Below are positions 1 to 5,256 of a stretch of DNA of 5,256 bases, piece by piece; position 1 is the stretch's first letter; each line of letters opens with the position of its first letter. This DNA comes from Alloiococcus sp035301245. Lineage in GTDB: Bacteria > Bacillota > Bacilli > Lactobacillales > Carnobacteriaceae_A. Below the pieces are notes generated by a model, which did no database searches, was not told the origin of the DNA, and saw only the letters and a program-made list of their open reading frames with translations. A program made the translations under genes and the position numbers. The stretch covers positions 1 to 5,256 of the forward strand of contig DATGUS010000017.1 in the NCBI GenBank assembly GCA_035301245.1. Reading direction: 5' to 3'.

Positions 1-429
1 CTTGATCGCTCAGAAATAGCCAGAATATCCATCGACCATCATGGTGTTATTATCGTTGTTGATGAATTGTCAGAAGCTTTTGAATTAGTAAACGAAATTG
101 CTCCTGAGCACTTACAATTAATGTTTAATAATGCAAGTGAAGCTTTACCTGAAATAAAACATGCGGGCGCAATTTTCATTGGCAACCACTCACCTGAACC
201 ATTAGGTGACTACTTTGCCGGGCCTAACCACACTCTTCCTACCAGTGGAACAGCAAAATTCGCTTCACCTTTAGGCGTCTATGATTTCACTAAAAAATCA
301 AGTATTATCCGTTATTCAAAAGAAGCACTCAACGAAGCGGCAGATGCTATTGCTGAAATTGCTACAAAAGAAGGATTAACAGCGCACGCTAAATCTATCA
401 AAATTCGTCAAAAGAAAGGTGATTTATAA
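1..429 (+). CDS. hisD: Histidinol dehydrogenase, C-terminal 142 residues (5' end outside window)
   Basis: HisD is the cytoplasmic, zinc-dependent, NAD-linked enzyme that oxidises L-histidinol to histidine in two steps, the last of the pathway. The frame is open from the first base of the window, so the gene is cut by the window edge, not truncated; a TTG at 67 is internal. Counting residues from base 1, EIAPEHLQL (33-41) contains the catalytic Glu-His pair (E36, H37). GDYFAGPNHTLPTSGTA (69-85) contains the zinc-ligand Asp (D70), and H129 in EGLTAHAKSI is the second zinc ligand in view. The D70-H129 spacing of 59 equals that of D360-H419 in the E. coli enzyme as I recall it. All key residues in view are present. 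The TAA stop abuts the hisB ATG, and the ribosome binding site for hisB lies inside the hisD end, so the two are probably translationally coupled. Confidence 0.97.
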   Translation, partial: LDRSEIARISIDHHGVIIVVDELSEAFELVNEIAPEHLQLMFNNASEALPEIKHAGAIFIGNHSPEPLGDYFAGPNHTLPTSGTAKFASPLGVYDFTKKSSIIRYSKEALNEAADAIAEIATKEGLTAHAKSIKIRQKKGDL

Positions 430-1014
430 ATGAGACAACATAGCATTAAAAGAGACACAGCTGAAACAAAAATTAATTTAGACTTTTTGATCGACGGTAC
501 AGGCGAGGTCAATGTCAATACAAAAATTGGTTTTTTAGATCATATGCTCACGCTTTTCACAAGCCATGGTTTATTCGACTTAACAGTTGAATGTGATGGA
601 GATGTTGAAGTTGATTATCACCATTCAACAGAAGATATCGGAATTGCACTAGGCCAGGCATTTAAAAAAGCAATTGGAACTAAAGAAGGCATTACACGCT
701 ATGCCTCTTTCACTGTTCCAATGGATGAAACAAAAGCGACAGTGGATTTAGATATCAGTGGGCGCCCATTTTTAGTTTATAATGTTGAAGGTTTAAAAGA
801 TAAAGTTGGTTCATTTGATACCGAATTAGTCGAAGAATTCTTCGTTGGCTTTACGAATCATGCAGGCGTCACGTTACATATTAATGTGCCTTATGGTAAA
901 AATACACATCATATGATTGAAGCGATATTTAAAGCATTTGGCCGAGCATTGGATGAAGCAAGTATGAAAAATTCACGTGTTAAAGGTGTTCCATCGACTA
1001 AAGGATTATTATAA
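430..1014 (+). CDS. hisB: Imidazoleglycerol-phosphate dehydratase
   Basis: HisB removes water from imidazole glycerol phosphate to give imidazole acetol phosphate, the substrate of HisC. The 194-residue length is typical of the monofunctional bacterial enzyme; there is no fused histidinol-phosphate phosphatase domain as in enterobacteria. The duplicated metal-binding motifs are intact: GFLDHML (34-40, H38), DYHHSTED (62-69, H64, H65, E68), FTNHAG (141-146, H144) and HHMIEAIFKAFGRAL (160-174, H160, H161, E164), which bind the paired Mn ions. Phosphate-contact arginines R90 and R112 are also visible. The start is well supported: ATG follows the hisD stop directly, with AAAGGTGA at 415-422 about 7 bases upstream. 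The next gene is hisA, 14 bases downstream; hisH, often found at this position, is missing. Confidence 0.98.
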   Translation: MRQHSIKRDTAETKINLDFLIDGTGEVNVNTKIGFLDHMLTLFTSHGLFDLTVECDGDVEVDYHHSTEDIGIALGQAFKKAIGTKEGITRYASFTVPMDETKATVDLDISGRPFLVYNVEGLKDKVGSFDTELVEEFFVGFTNHAGVTLHINVPYGKNTHHMIEAIFKAFGRALDEASMKNSRVKGVPSTKGLL

Positions 1015-1020
1015 AAGGAG
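1014..1020 (+). promoter_or_regulatory. Ribosome binding site that fixes the hisA start
   Basis: AAAGGAG lies 8 bases before the ATG at 1029. A GTG at 1020 is also in frame and would add three residues, but it overlaps this Shine-Dalgarno sequence, so the ATG at 1029 (protein beginning MIIFPAIDV, as HisA proteins do) is the real start. Confidence 0.85.
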
Positions 1021-1028
1021 TGAATGAA

Positions 1029-1754
1029 ATGATTATTTTTCCAGCAATTGACGTCTTAGATGGTAAGTGTGTTCGTTTAATCCAAGGCGATTATAACCAA
1101 GAAGTTATTTATAGCGATTCTCCTGTTGATATGGCGAAAGAATGGGAAGCTAAAGGTGCTCACTTTATTCATATCGTTGATTTAAACGGAGCAAAGTCAG
1201 GTGAATCCATAAATAAAACAACTATTGAAAAAATGGCTAAAGCTGTTAATATTCCTGTCCAAGTTGGCGGTGGTATTCGTTCAATCGACACAATTGATAG
1301 TTATATTAAATCTGGTGTAGACCGTGCAATTATTGGCACAGCAGCAATTAACGATAAAGATTTTTTAAGAGAAGCTGTTGCAAAATTTGCTGATCATTTA
1401 GTCGTTTCTGTCGATGCCCGCAACGGGTATGTCGCAACTGAAGGTTGGACTGATACAAGTGACGTTAAAGCATTAGACTTAGTCATCGAGCTTGAAGCAA
1501 TTGGCGTTAAAACTATTGTTTATACAGATATTGCCAAAGACGGTATGCTTGAAGGCCCAAACTTAGATGAACAAGCAGCAATTAATCGGGCTACTTCAAT
1601 TGATGTTATCGCTTCAGGAGGCGTCACAACTAGCGAAGATATTAAAAAATTAGAAGAATTAAATATTTATGGAGCGATTATTGGAAAAGCACTGTATGAT
1701 GGAAAACTAGACTTTGAAGAATTAATGACTGAAAGAAATGGTCTAAATGGATAA
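1029..1754 (+). CDS. hisA: ProFAR isomerase (phosphoribosylformimino-AICAR-phosphate isomerase)
   Basis: HisA catalyses the Amadori rearrangement of ProFAR to PRFAR, the substrate of HisF, in the cytoplasm. From ATG 1029 it has 241 residues, normal for a single (beta/alpha)8 barrel. The catalytic acid/base pair is present: D8 in FPAIDVLDGKCVRL, and D129 in VVSVDARNGYVATEGW, which also supplies the substrate-stacking Trp. Phosphate-binding loops are GGGIRS (80-85) and ASGGVTT in the C-terminal half. YTDIAKDGMLEGPN (165-178) is the HisA signature around strand 6; it separates HisA from its paralogue HisF, which follows immediately. The stop overlaps the hisF start by 8 bases (ATGGATAA, 1747-1754), implying translational coupling. 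Both halves of the HisA/HisF duplication therefore stand in tandem. Confidence 0.97.
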   Translation: MIIFPAIDVLDGKCVRLIQGDYNQEVIYSDSPVDMAKEWEAKGAHFIHIVDLNGAKSGESINKTTIEKMAKAVNIPVQVGGGIRSIDTIDSYIKSGVDRAIIGTAAINDKDFLREAVAKFADHLVVSVDARNGYVATEGWTDTSDVKALDLVIELEAIGVKTIVYTDIAKDGMLEGPNLDEQAAINRATSIDVIASGGVTTSEDIKKLEELNIYGAIIGKALYDGKLDFEELMTERNGLNG

Positions 1755-3132
1755 ACAAATCATTCCTTGTCTTGATATAAGAGACGGCCGTGTTGTTAAA
1801 GGTAAAAAATTTAAAAACATTCAAGATATAGCAGATCCAATCTCACTTGCTAAAAATTATGAAGTTCAAGGTGCTGATGCATTATTTGTATTAGACATTA
1901 CTGGTAAAGATAGAGAAACGTTTTTAAAAATCATTCGAGAAATTACATCTGAACTATCTATTCCCGTAACTGTTGGTGGAGGTATCCGTTCTTTAAATGA
2001 CGTTCATGAAGTAATAGGTGCTGGCGCTAAAAAAGTGTCGATTACAAGCGCAGCAATTGCTAAGCCTGATTTATTAAAACGTGCTGCTGAAAAATACGGT
2101 TCAGAAAAAATTGTTTTATCCATTGACGCTGGACGTATTAATGAAACAACATGGCACGCCTTTACGCAAGGAGGTAAAAATGATACTGGACTTGATGCAA
2201 TCGAATGGGCAAAAAAAGGCCAAAAATTAGGCGTAGGAGAAATTTTATTAAATTCAATCGATACAGACGGTGTTAAAGATGGTTATCAAATCGACTTAAA
2301 TAAAGCTGTGAGCGAAGCCGTCTCGATACCCGTTATCGCAAGTGGTGGTGCTGGTAAATATGAGGACTTCCGTGCTGTTTTTGAGGAAACGAACGTACGA
2401 AGTGCGCTTGCTGCCTCCGTTTTTCATTATAATGAAATTAATATTAGAGAATTAAAAAGCTACCTTGCAAAGTTAGCTATCCCAGTTAGGAGTTTTAATA
2501 TGATAGAAGATATTAAATTTGATAATCAAGGGCTTATCCCAGCAATAGTGCAAGATTCAACAACTAAAGAAGTATTGATGCTCGCATATATGAATGAAGA
2601 AGCATATAAAAAGACAATTGAAACAAAGGAAACATGGTTTTATAGTAGATCTCGTCAAGAACTATGGCATAAAGGAGCTACTTCAGGGAATAAACAAACT
2701 GTTGTAAGTATGTCACTTGATTGTGATGGCGACACATTATTAATTAATGTTTTACCACACGGACCCGCTTGCCATACAGGAGAAAGTTCTTGTTTCTTCA
2801 AGCCGATTATTGATGGTGAAAAAGATTCTCACGACGTAATTCATCGTATTGTTGATACGATTGAACACCGCCGGAAATTCCCAGAAGAAGGCGCCTATAC
2901 AAATTATCTTTTTGATGAAGGTATTGATAAAGTGCTAAAAAAAGTTGGCGAAGAAGCAAGTGAAGTCATTATTGGTGCTAAAAACAATGATCGTGCTGAA
3001 ATCAAATGGGAAGTTTCTGATTTAATTTATCATACACTCGTCTTATTAAATATGACAAATGTGTCTGTTGATGATATTAAAGATGTTTTATATGAAAGGC
3101 ATATTGAAAAAAAGGACGGTAAAAATGAGTAA
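1747..3132 (+). CDS. hisF-hisIE: HisF-HisIE fusion: IGP synthase cyclase subunit joined to PR-AMP cyclohydrolase / PR-ATP pyrophosphohydrolase
   Basis: One open frame of 461 residues carries three activities. Residues 1-248 are a complete HisF barrel: D10 in IPCLDIRDGRVVKG (catalytic, with K18), GGGIRS (78-83), SIDAGR (125-130, D127, the second catalytic Asp), SIDTDG (170-175) and ASGGAGK (198-204). Residues 252-~360 are HisI: WHKGATSGN, the metal motif D325-x-D327-x-D329, and zinc cysteines C326, C342, C349. Residues ~361-461 are HisE: KVGEEASEVIIGAKN (399-413) and WEVSDLIYH (421-429). HisIE fusions are common; HisF joined in front is not a fusion I recall. The HisF domain ends at its usual terminal Val-Arg, and the linker is only Ser-Phe-Asn. 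No good ribosome binding site precedes the ATG at 1747, so translation probably depends on coupling to hisA. HisF lacks its usual HisH partner gene, and residues of the HisH interface are altered. A single-base sequencing indel at the junction could also explain the fusion. Confidence 0.9.
   Translation: MDKQIIPCLDIRDGRVVKGKKFKNIQDIADPISLAKNYEVQGADALFVLDITGKDRETFLKIIREITSELSIPVTVGGGIRSLNDVHEVIGAGAKKVSITSAAIAKPDLLKRAAEKYGSEKIVLSIDAGRINETTWHAFTQGGKNDTGLDAIEWAKKGQKLGVGEILLNSIDTDGVKDGYQIDLNKAVSEAVSIPVIASGGAGKYEDFRAVFEETNVRSALAASVFHYNEINIRELKSYLAKLAIPVRSFNMIEDIKFDNQGLIPAIVQDSTTKEVLMLAYMNEEAYKKTIETKETWFYSRSRQELWHKGATSGNKQTVVSMSLDCDGDTLLINVLPHGPACHTGESSCFFKPIIDGEKDSHDVIHRIVDTIEHRRKFPEEGAYTNYLFDEGIDKVLKKVGEEASEVIIGAKNNDRAEIKWEVSDLIYHTLVLLNMTNVSVDDIKDVLYERHIEKKDGKNE
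2488..2502 (+). promoter_or_regulatory. Internal ribosome binding site and ATG for free HisIE inside the fused frame
   Basis: AGGAG at 2488-2492 sits exactly 7 bases before ATG 2500-2502, which is where an unfused hisI would begin (protein MIEDIKFDNQGLIPAIVQD). This is a better site than the one in front of hisF. It suggests that a free 210-residue HisIE could be made as well as the fusion. In the long frame the same bases are codons AGG-AGT, read as Arg248-Ser249. Confidence 0.75.
2500..3132 (+). other. hisIE: HisIE domain, possible separate product from the internal start
   Basis: This is the portion of the fused frame equivalent to a standard bifunctional HisIE of 210 residues, a normal length for the family. 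HisE hydrolyses PR-ATP to PR-AMP and pyrophosphate, and HisI opens the PR-AMP ring to give ProFAR, so its product feeds HisA two genes upstream. All recognisable metal and zinc ligands of both domains are intact. Whether it is made as a free protein, only as part of the fusion, or both cannot be decided from sequence. The stop (TAA 3130-3132) overlaps the hisC ATG by 8 bases. Confidence 0.7.
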
Positions 3133-4180
3133 ATATTGGACGAAGGCTGTGCGTGATGCCAAACCATATACACCAGGCGAACAAATAAATCAACCTAATT
3201 TATTAAAATTAAATACCAACGAAAACCCTTATCCACCTTCACCTAATGTCATCAAAGCGATCACAAAAGAAACAGGTGATTCACTAAGACTTTATCCAAC
3301 GCCTACAATGGATTCGTTACGCGATACAATTGGCAAAAACTTTAATTTAAAACGTGACAATGTGTTCGTCGGGAACGGCTCTGATGAAGTATTAGCTTTT
3401 TCATTTATGGCTTTTTTTAAACGTGGTAGTACTATAAAATATCCAAGCATCACTTATAGTTTCTATCCTGTTTATGCGAACTTTTTTAACATCTCAGTTG
3501 ATGAAGTAGCTTTGGAAGAAGACTTTTCAATTAATCCTGAAAACTTTTACAACGCACCTGGCGGTATTATCTTTCCAAATCCCAATGCACCAACAAGTCT
3601 TTATTTAAATCTTGAAGCAATTGAGCTTATTTTAAAAAATAACCCTAATAATGTTGTTATAGTTGATGAAGCTTATGTCGATTTTGCTACTGAGAGTGCT
3701 GCGAGATTAATTGATTCATATGATAATTTATTAATTATTCAAACTTTATCTAAATCAAGAGCCCTTGCTGGACTGAGAGTAGGTTTTGCACTTGGGCAAC
3801 CTCATTTAATCGAAGCACTTATTCGCATGAAAGATTCATTCAACTCATACCCAGTTGACCGTTTAGCATTAGTAGGCGGAGAAGCTGCCATTCGTGATAA
3901 TATTTACTTTAGAGAAATAACTAATAAAATTATTAAAACACGTGAAACAACGATAACAGAAATGACTTCCTTGGGATTCGAGGTCTTACCTTCCCAAGCA
4001 AATTTTATTTTCACAAAACACCCAAAACATAGGGGTAAAAAACTCTATGAACAATTAAAAGAAGCCAATATCTTAGTTCGTCATTTTAATCATGCATTTA
4101 TTGATGAATATCTTCGCATCACGATTGGCACAGATGAAGAAATGAAACGACTCATTAAATTTTTAAAAGAGATCTTATAG
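3125..4180 (+). CDS. hisC: Histidinol-phosphate aminotransferase
   Basis: HisC is a PLP enzyme that transfers the amino group of glutamate to imidazole acetol phosphate, giving histidinol phosphate. The start chosen is ATG 3125, overlapping the hisIE stop (ATGAGTAA), because AAAGGA at 3111-3116 is 8 bases upstream; the frame is open further upstream but that region is HisE coding sequence. The product has 351 residues, normal for the family. Fold-type I landmarks are in order: KLNTNENPYPPSP (28-40), GNGSDEVL (83-90), PNPNAPTS (151-158, N154), DEAYVDF (181-187, D181 and Y184), the PLP lysine K210 in TLSKSRALAGLRVG (R218), and substrate-binding R331 in YLRITIGT. The KLNTNENPYPP and IIFPNPNAPT segments resemble, from memory, lactococcal/streptococcal HisC more than that of S. 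aureus. It ends the operon; the histidinol-phosphate phosphatase is not in the window. Confidence 0.95.
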   Translation: MSKYWTKAVRDAKPYTPGEQINQPNLLKLNTNENPYPPSPNVIKAITKETGDSLRLYPTPTMDSLRDTIGKNFNLKRDNVFVGNGSDEVLAFSFMAFFKRGSTIKYPSITYSFYPVYANFFNISVDEVALEEDFSINPENFYNAPGGIIFPNPNAPTSLYLNLEAIELILKNNPNNVVIVDEAYVDFATESAARLIDSYDNLLIIQTLSKSRALAGLRVGFALGQPHLIEALIRMKDSFNSYPVDRLALVGGEAAIRDNIYFREITNKIIKTRETTITEMTSLGFEVLPSQANFIFTKHPKHRGKKLYEQLKEANILVRHFNHAFIDEYLRITIGTDEEMKRLIKFLKEIL

Positions 4181-4249
4181 AAAAAGGTTAGGGCAAATCA
4201 AATGAAGATTGTCTGATACCTGGGGATTTGACGAAATTAAACATCGTTC

Positions 4250-4364
4250 AAGAAAAACACTCCGCTTTCCGTGGGAAGCTGAAGTGCCTCCGAGTGCTAC
4301 GCACTTCGGGGTCACGGGGTCACTTCGAGGCTTTCCATCCCACAGGAGTCTACGTGTTTTTCTT
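4250..4364. repeat. Imperfect inverted repeat of about 115 bases (interspersed Bacillales-type element)
   Basis: The outer arms AAGAAAAACAC (4250-4260) and GTGTTTTTCTT (4354-4364) are perfect complements of 11 bases. Inside them TCC (4261-4263) can pair with GGA (4345-4347), GTGGGA (4271-4276) with TCCCAC (4338-4343), AAGC (4276-4279) with GCTT (4330-4333), GAAGTG (4281-4286) with CACTTC (4321-4326), and CCGAGTGC (4290-4297) with GCACTTCGG (4301-4309, one bulge); adjoining pairings at A4276 are alternatives. It is much richer in GC than its surroundings. The TCCGCTTTCCGTGGG and CAGGAGTCTACGTG boxes match, from memory, a non-coding repeat scattered through many Bacillales genomes. No transposase is present. 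Open frames crossing it on either strand resemble no protein I know. It lies between two convergent genes, where such an element does no damage. Function unknown. Confidence 0.7.
4308..4323. repeat. Tandem duplication of the 8-mer GGGGTCAC
   Basis: GGGGTCAC occurs twice back to back (4308-4315 and 4316-4323) in the loop-side part of the inverted repeat. The flanks CACTTCGGGG (4302-4311) and CACTTCGAGG (4321-4330) are also near-copies, so a short internal duplication has probably occurred in this copy of the element. Confidence 0.7.
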
Positions 4365-4376
4365 TCATTTAATTTA

Positions 4377-4430
4377 AATAAAGACAGCTTCAATTATTTT
4401 TTGATAATTGAAGCTGTCTTTATTAATTTT
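4377..4430. terminator. Probable bidirectional intrinsic terminator between hisC and the lipoprotein gene
   Basis: A perfect stem of 21 base pairs (4377-4397 with 4404-4424; core AAAGACAGCTTCAATTAT) encloses a 6-base loop TTTTTG (4398-4403). On the + strand it is followed by TATTAATTTT, and on the - strand by TTTATTTAAATT, so it can end the his transcript and the convergent lipoprotein transcript. The stem is AT-rich and the T tracts are interrupted, but its length and position between two converging stop codons make the assignment strong. No other hairpin with a T tract follows hisC. Confidence 0.85.
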
Positions 4431-4456
4431 GTCCTAGTCACTTTTACAATCAATTA

Positions 4457-5161
4457 TTAAATTAATGTTTCAATATCTGCTTCTTCTTTAAATTTGTCAA
4501 TATGTTTCTGTAACTCTTCATTTTGCTTTTGTTGTGTCATTTGAAGTTTAACATTGTCTGCTACTTCATCATAATCTGGTACCGTCTCTTTATCTTCAGT
4601 CTCTTCTTTAACACGCTCGTACTCTTTTTTCGCTTCTTCATCGGTTACTTCAACATCAATTGTTTTTTCGATATAGCGATTATTTGTTAAGTCTTGTCTA
4701 ATCTGAGCTTCTAAATCTTCCTGAGTCCAATCAAATTGTTCTAATAAAGAAGCAAGTACATCGCCTTCTTGCGATTCTAATATTTCTACTTCTTCTTGTA
4801 CTTCTTCATCAGTTACTTCAATATCAAGCTTTTTTGATTCTTGGTTAATTAATTCTTGACCAATCAACCCTTCAAGTGTGATTTCTTTAACTTTATCAGT
4901 TTCGATGTCTTTTGCTGACTCTACATTAAAATTCTCAAGTTCTTTACGTTCACGGTAAGCTGGGTTATATTGACTACCTAATATCTCTGTTTCATTTACT
5001 GTAGCAACCACTTCTTTATCATCGACCAACTCTTCTTCACTGATCTCCACTGGTTCTGGCGTTTGTGTTTCCTCTGCTTCGTCTTCTTTATCCCCACAAG
5101 CAGAAACAACTAACAACATACTTAGTCCTATAAAAATAGCTAATAAACGTTTATTAAAAAT
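4457..5161 (-). CDS. SurA/PrsA-like N-terminal-domain lipoprotein lacking the PPIase domain; apparent ATT start
   Basis: This is a probable membrane-anchored extracytoplasmic lipoprotein with a chaperone-like helical domain; the precise client is unknown. No ATG, GTG or TTG lies in frame between an upstream stop and ATG 5119, and starting there leaves only seven residues before the lipobox Cys with no positive charge. Reading from ATT 5161, 8 bases after AAAGGAG, gives a textbook signal peptide MFNKRLLAIFIGLSMLLVVSAC with lipidation at C22, and a 234-residue precursor. An acidic, Glu-rich linker (about 23-48) follows. VATVNETEIL (52-61) resembles the entry strand of SurA_N/PrsA domains, and two EVTDEE motifs (115-120 and 171-176) mark helix starts as in those families. 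No parvulin domain is seen: the second motif runs directly to the closing helix DYDEVADNVKLQMTQQKQNE. Compared with PrsA (about 290 or more residues) the isomerase is missing. Transcribed toward hisC. Confidence 0.8.
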   Translation of the reverse strand: MFNKRLLAIFIGLSMLLVVSACGDKEDEAEETQTPEPVEISEEELVDDKEVVATVNETEILGSQYNPAYRERKELENFNVESAKDIETDKVKEITLEGLIGQELINQESKKLDIEVTDEEVQEEVEILESQEGDVLASLLEQFDWTQEDLEAQIRQDLTNNRYIEKTIDVEVTDEEAKKEYERVKEETEDKETVPDYDEVADNVKLQMTQQKQNEELQKHIDKFKEEADIETLI

Positions 5162-5169
5162 AATAATCT

Positions 5170-5176
5170 CTCCTTT
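5170..5176 (-). promoter_or_regulatory. Strong ribosome binding site that points to an ATT start for the lipoprotein gene
   Basis: On the minus strand AAAGGAG is followed after 2, 5 and 8 bases by three in-frame ATT codons (5167-5165, 5164-5162, 5161-5159). The third has optimal spacing. A weaker AGGA lies 6 bases before ATG 5119, so an internal start is possible but would destroy the signal peptide. Confidence 0.65.
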
Positions 5177-5256
5177 TATGCGTATACCTTATTCAACCAT
5201 AAACAAGAGCTATTATTCAAGTTTTTGAGTTAGTAATTTATGTGTAATTTATTGCT

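Noticed and set aside
1020..1028. GTG start for hisA three codons upstream
   Set aside because: The GTG overlaps the Shine-Dalgarno sequence; ATG 1029 has ideal spacing and gives the usual HisA N-terminus.
1029..2490. HisA and HisF considered as an internal gene duplication event
   Set aside because: They are the ancient universal paralogous barrels of the pathway, not a recent duplication.
3059..3124. Upstream start for hisC adding 22 residues
   Set aside because: The region codes for the HisE C-terminus in another frame, the extra residues do not look like HisC, and a good ribosome binding site precedes ATG 3125.
4250..4364. Insertion sequence, CRISPR unit or attachment site
   Set aside because: There is no transposase or integrase, only one repeat unit, and no spacer pattern.
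4175..4393. Minus-strand open frame of 72 codons across the repeat
   Set aside because: It lies inside the GC-rich inverted repeat and the hisC end, has no ribosome binding site and no family resemblance; such frames arise from the repeat itself.
4209..4460. Plus-strand open frame of 83 codons across the repeat and terminator
   Set aside because: It runs through the cruciform and both arms of the terminator hairpin, has no supported start, and its peptide resembles no protein I know.
5189..5220. Direct repeat TTATTCAA (5189-5196 and 5213-5220) upstream of the lipoprotein gene, considered as an operator or promoter
   Set aside because: Eight AT-rich bases repeated once in an AT-rich region is weak, and I could not find a -35/-10 pair with correct spacing there.

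Overview
The window looks like chromosomal DNA from a low-GC Bacillota, most likely order Bacillales and plausibly the Staphylococcaceae (AT-rich codon use, strong AAAGGAG-type ribosome binding sites, a Gram-positive lipoprotein, and an interspersed repeat of a type I associate with Bacillales). The genus cannot be fixed from the sequence.

Positions 1-4180 (+ strand) hold the distal part of a histidine biosynthesis operon: the 3' end of hisD, then hisB, hisA, a single open frame that joins hisF to hisIE, and finally hisC. The genes are packed: hisD and hisB abut (TAAATG), 14 bases separate hisB from hisA, and 8-base overlaps join hisA/hisF and hisIE/hisC. Together they cover PR-ATP pyrophosphohydrolase and PR-AMP cyclohydrolase (HisIE), ProFAR isomerase (HisA), the cyclase half of IGP synthase (HisF), IGP dehydratase (HisB), histidinol-phosphate aminotransferase (HisC) and histidinol dehydrogenase (HisD).

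Three things are unusual. First, hisH, the glutaminase partner of HisF that commonly sits between hisB and hisA, is absent. Second, HisF has lost several residues of the conserved HisH interface and ammonia gate while keeping its catalytic aspartates. Third, HisF and HisIE share one uninterrupted frame in which the codons of the hisI Shine-Dalgarno sequence are read as the linker. These suggest an IGP synthase working without HisH, fused to the enzyme of two earlier pathway steps.

Positions 4181-4456 are non-coding, between convergent genes. They contain a roughly 115-base imperfect inverted repeat (4250-4364) and a long perfect hairpin (4377-4424) that probably acts as a terminator for both strands.

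Positions 4457-5161 (- strand) encode a secreted lipoprotein with SurA/PrsA-like chaperone helices and no peptidyl-prolyl isomerase domain. Its complete signal peptide is only reached if translation starts at a non-canonical ATT codon placed 8 bases after a strong ribosome binding site. The last ~95 bases are its upstream region, with no promoter I can call confidently.
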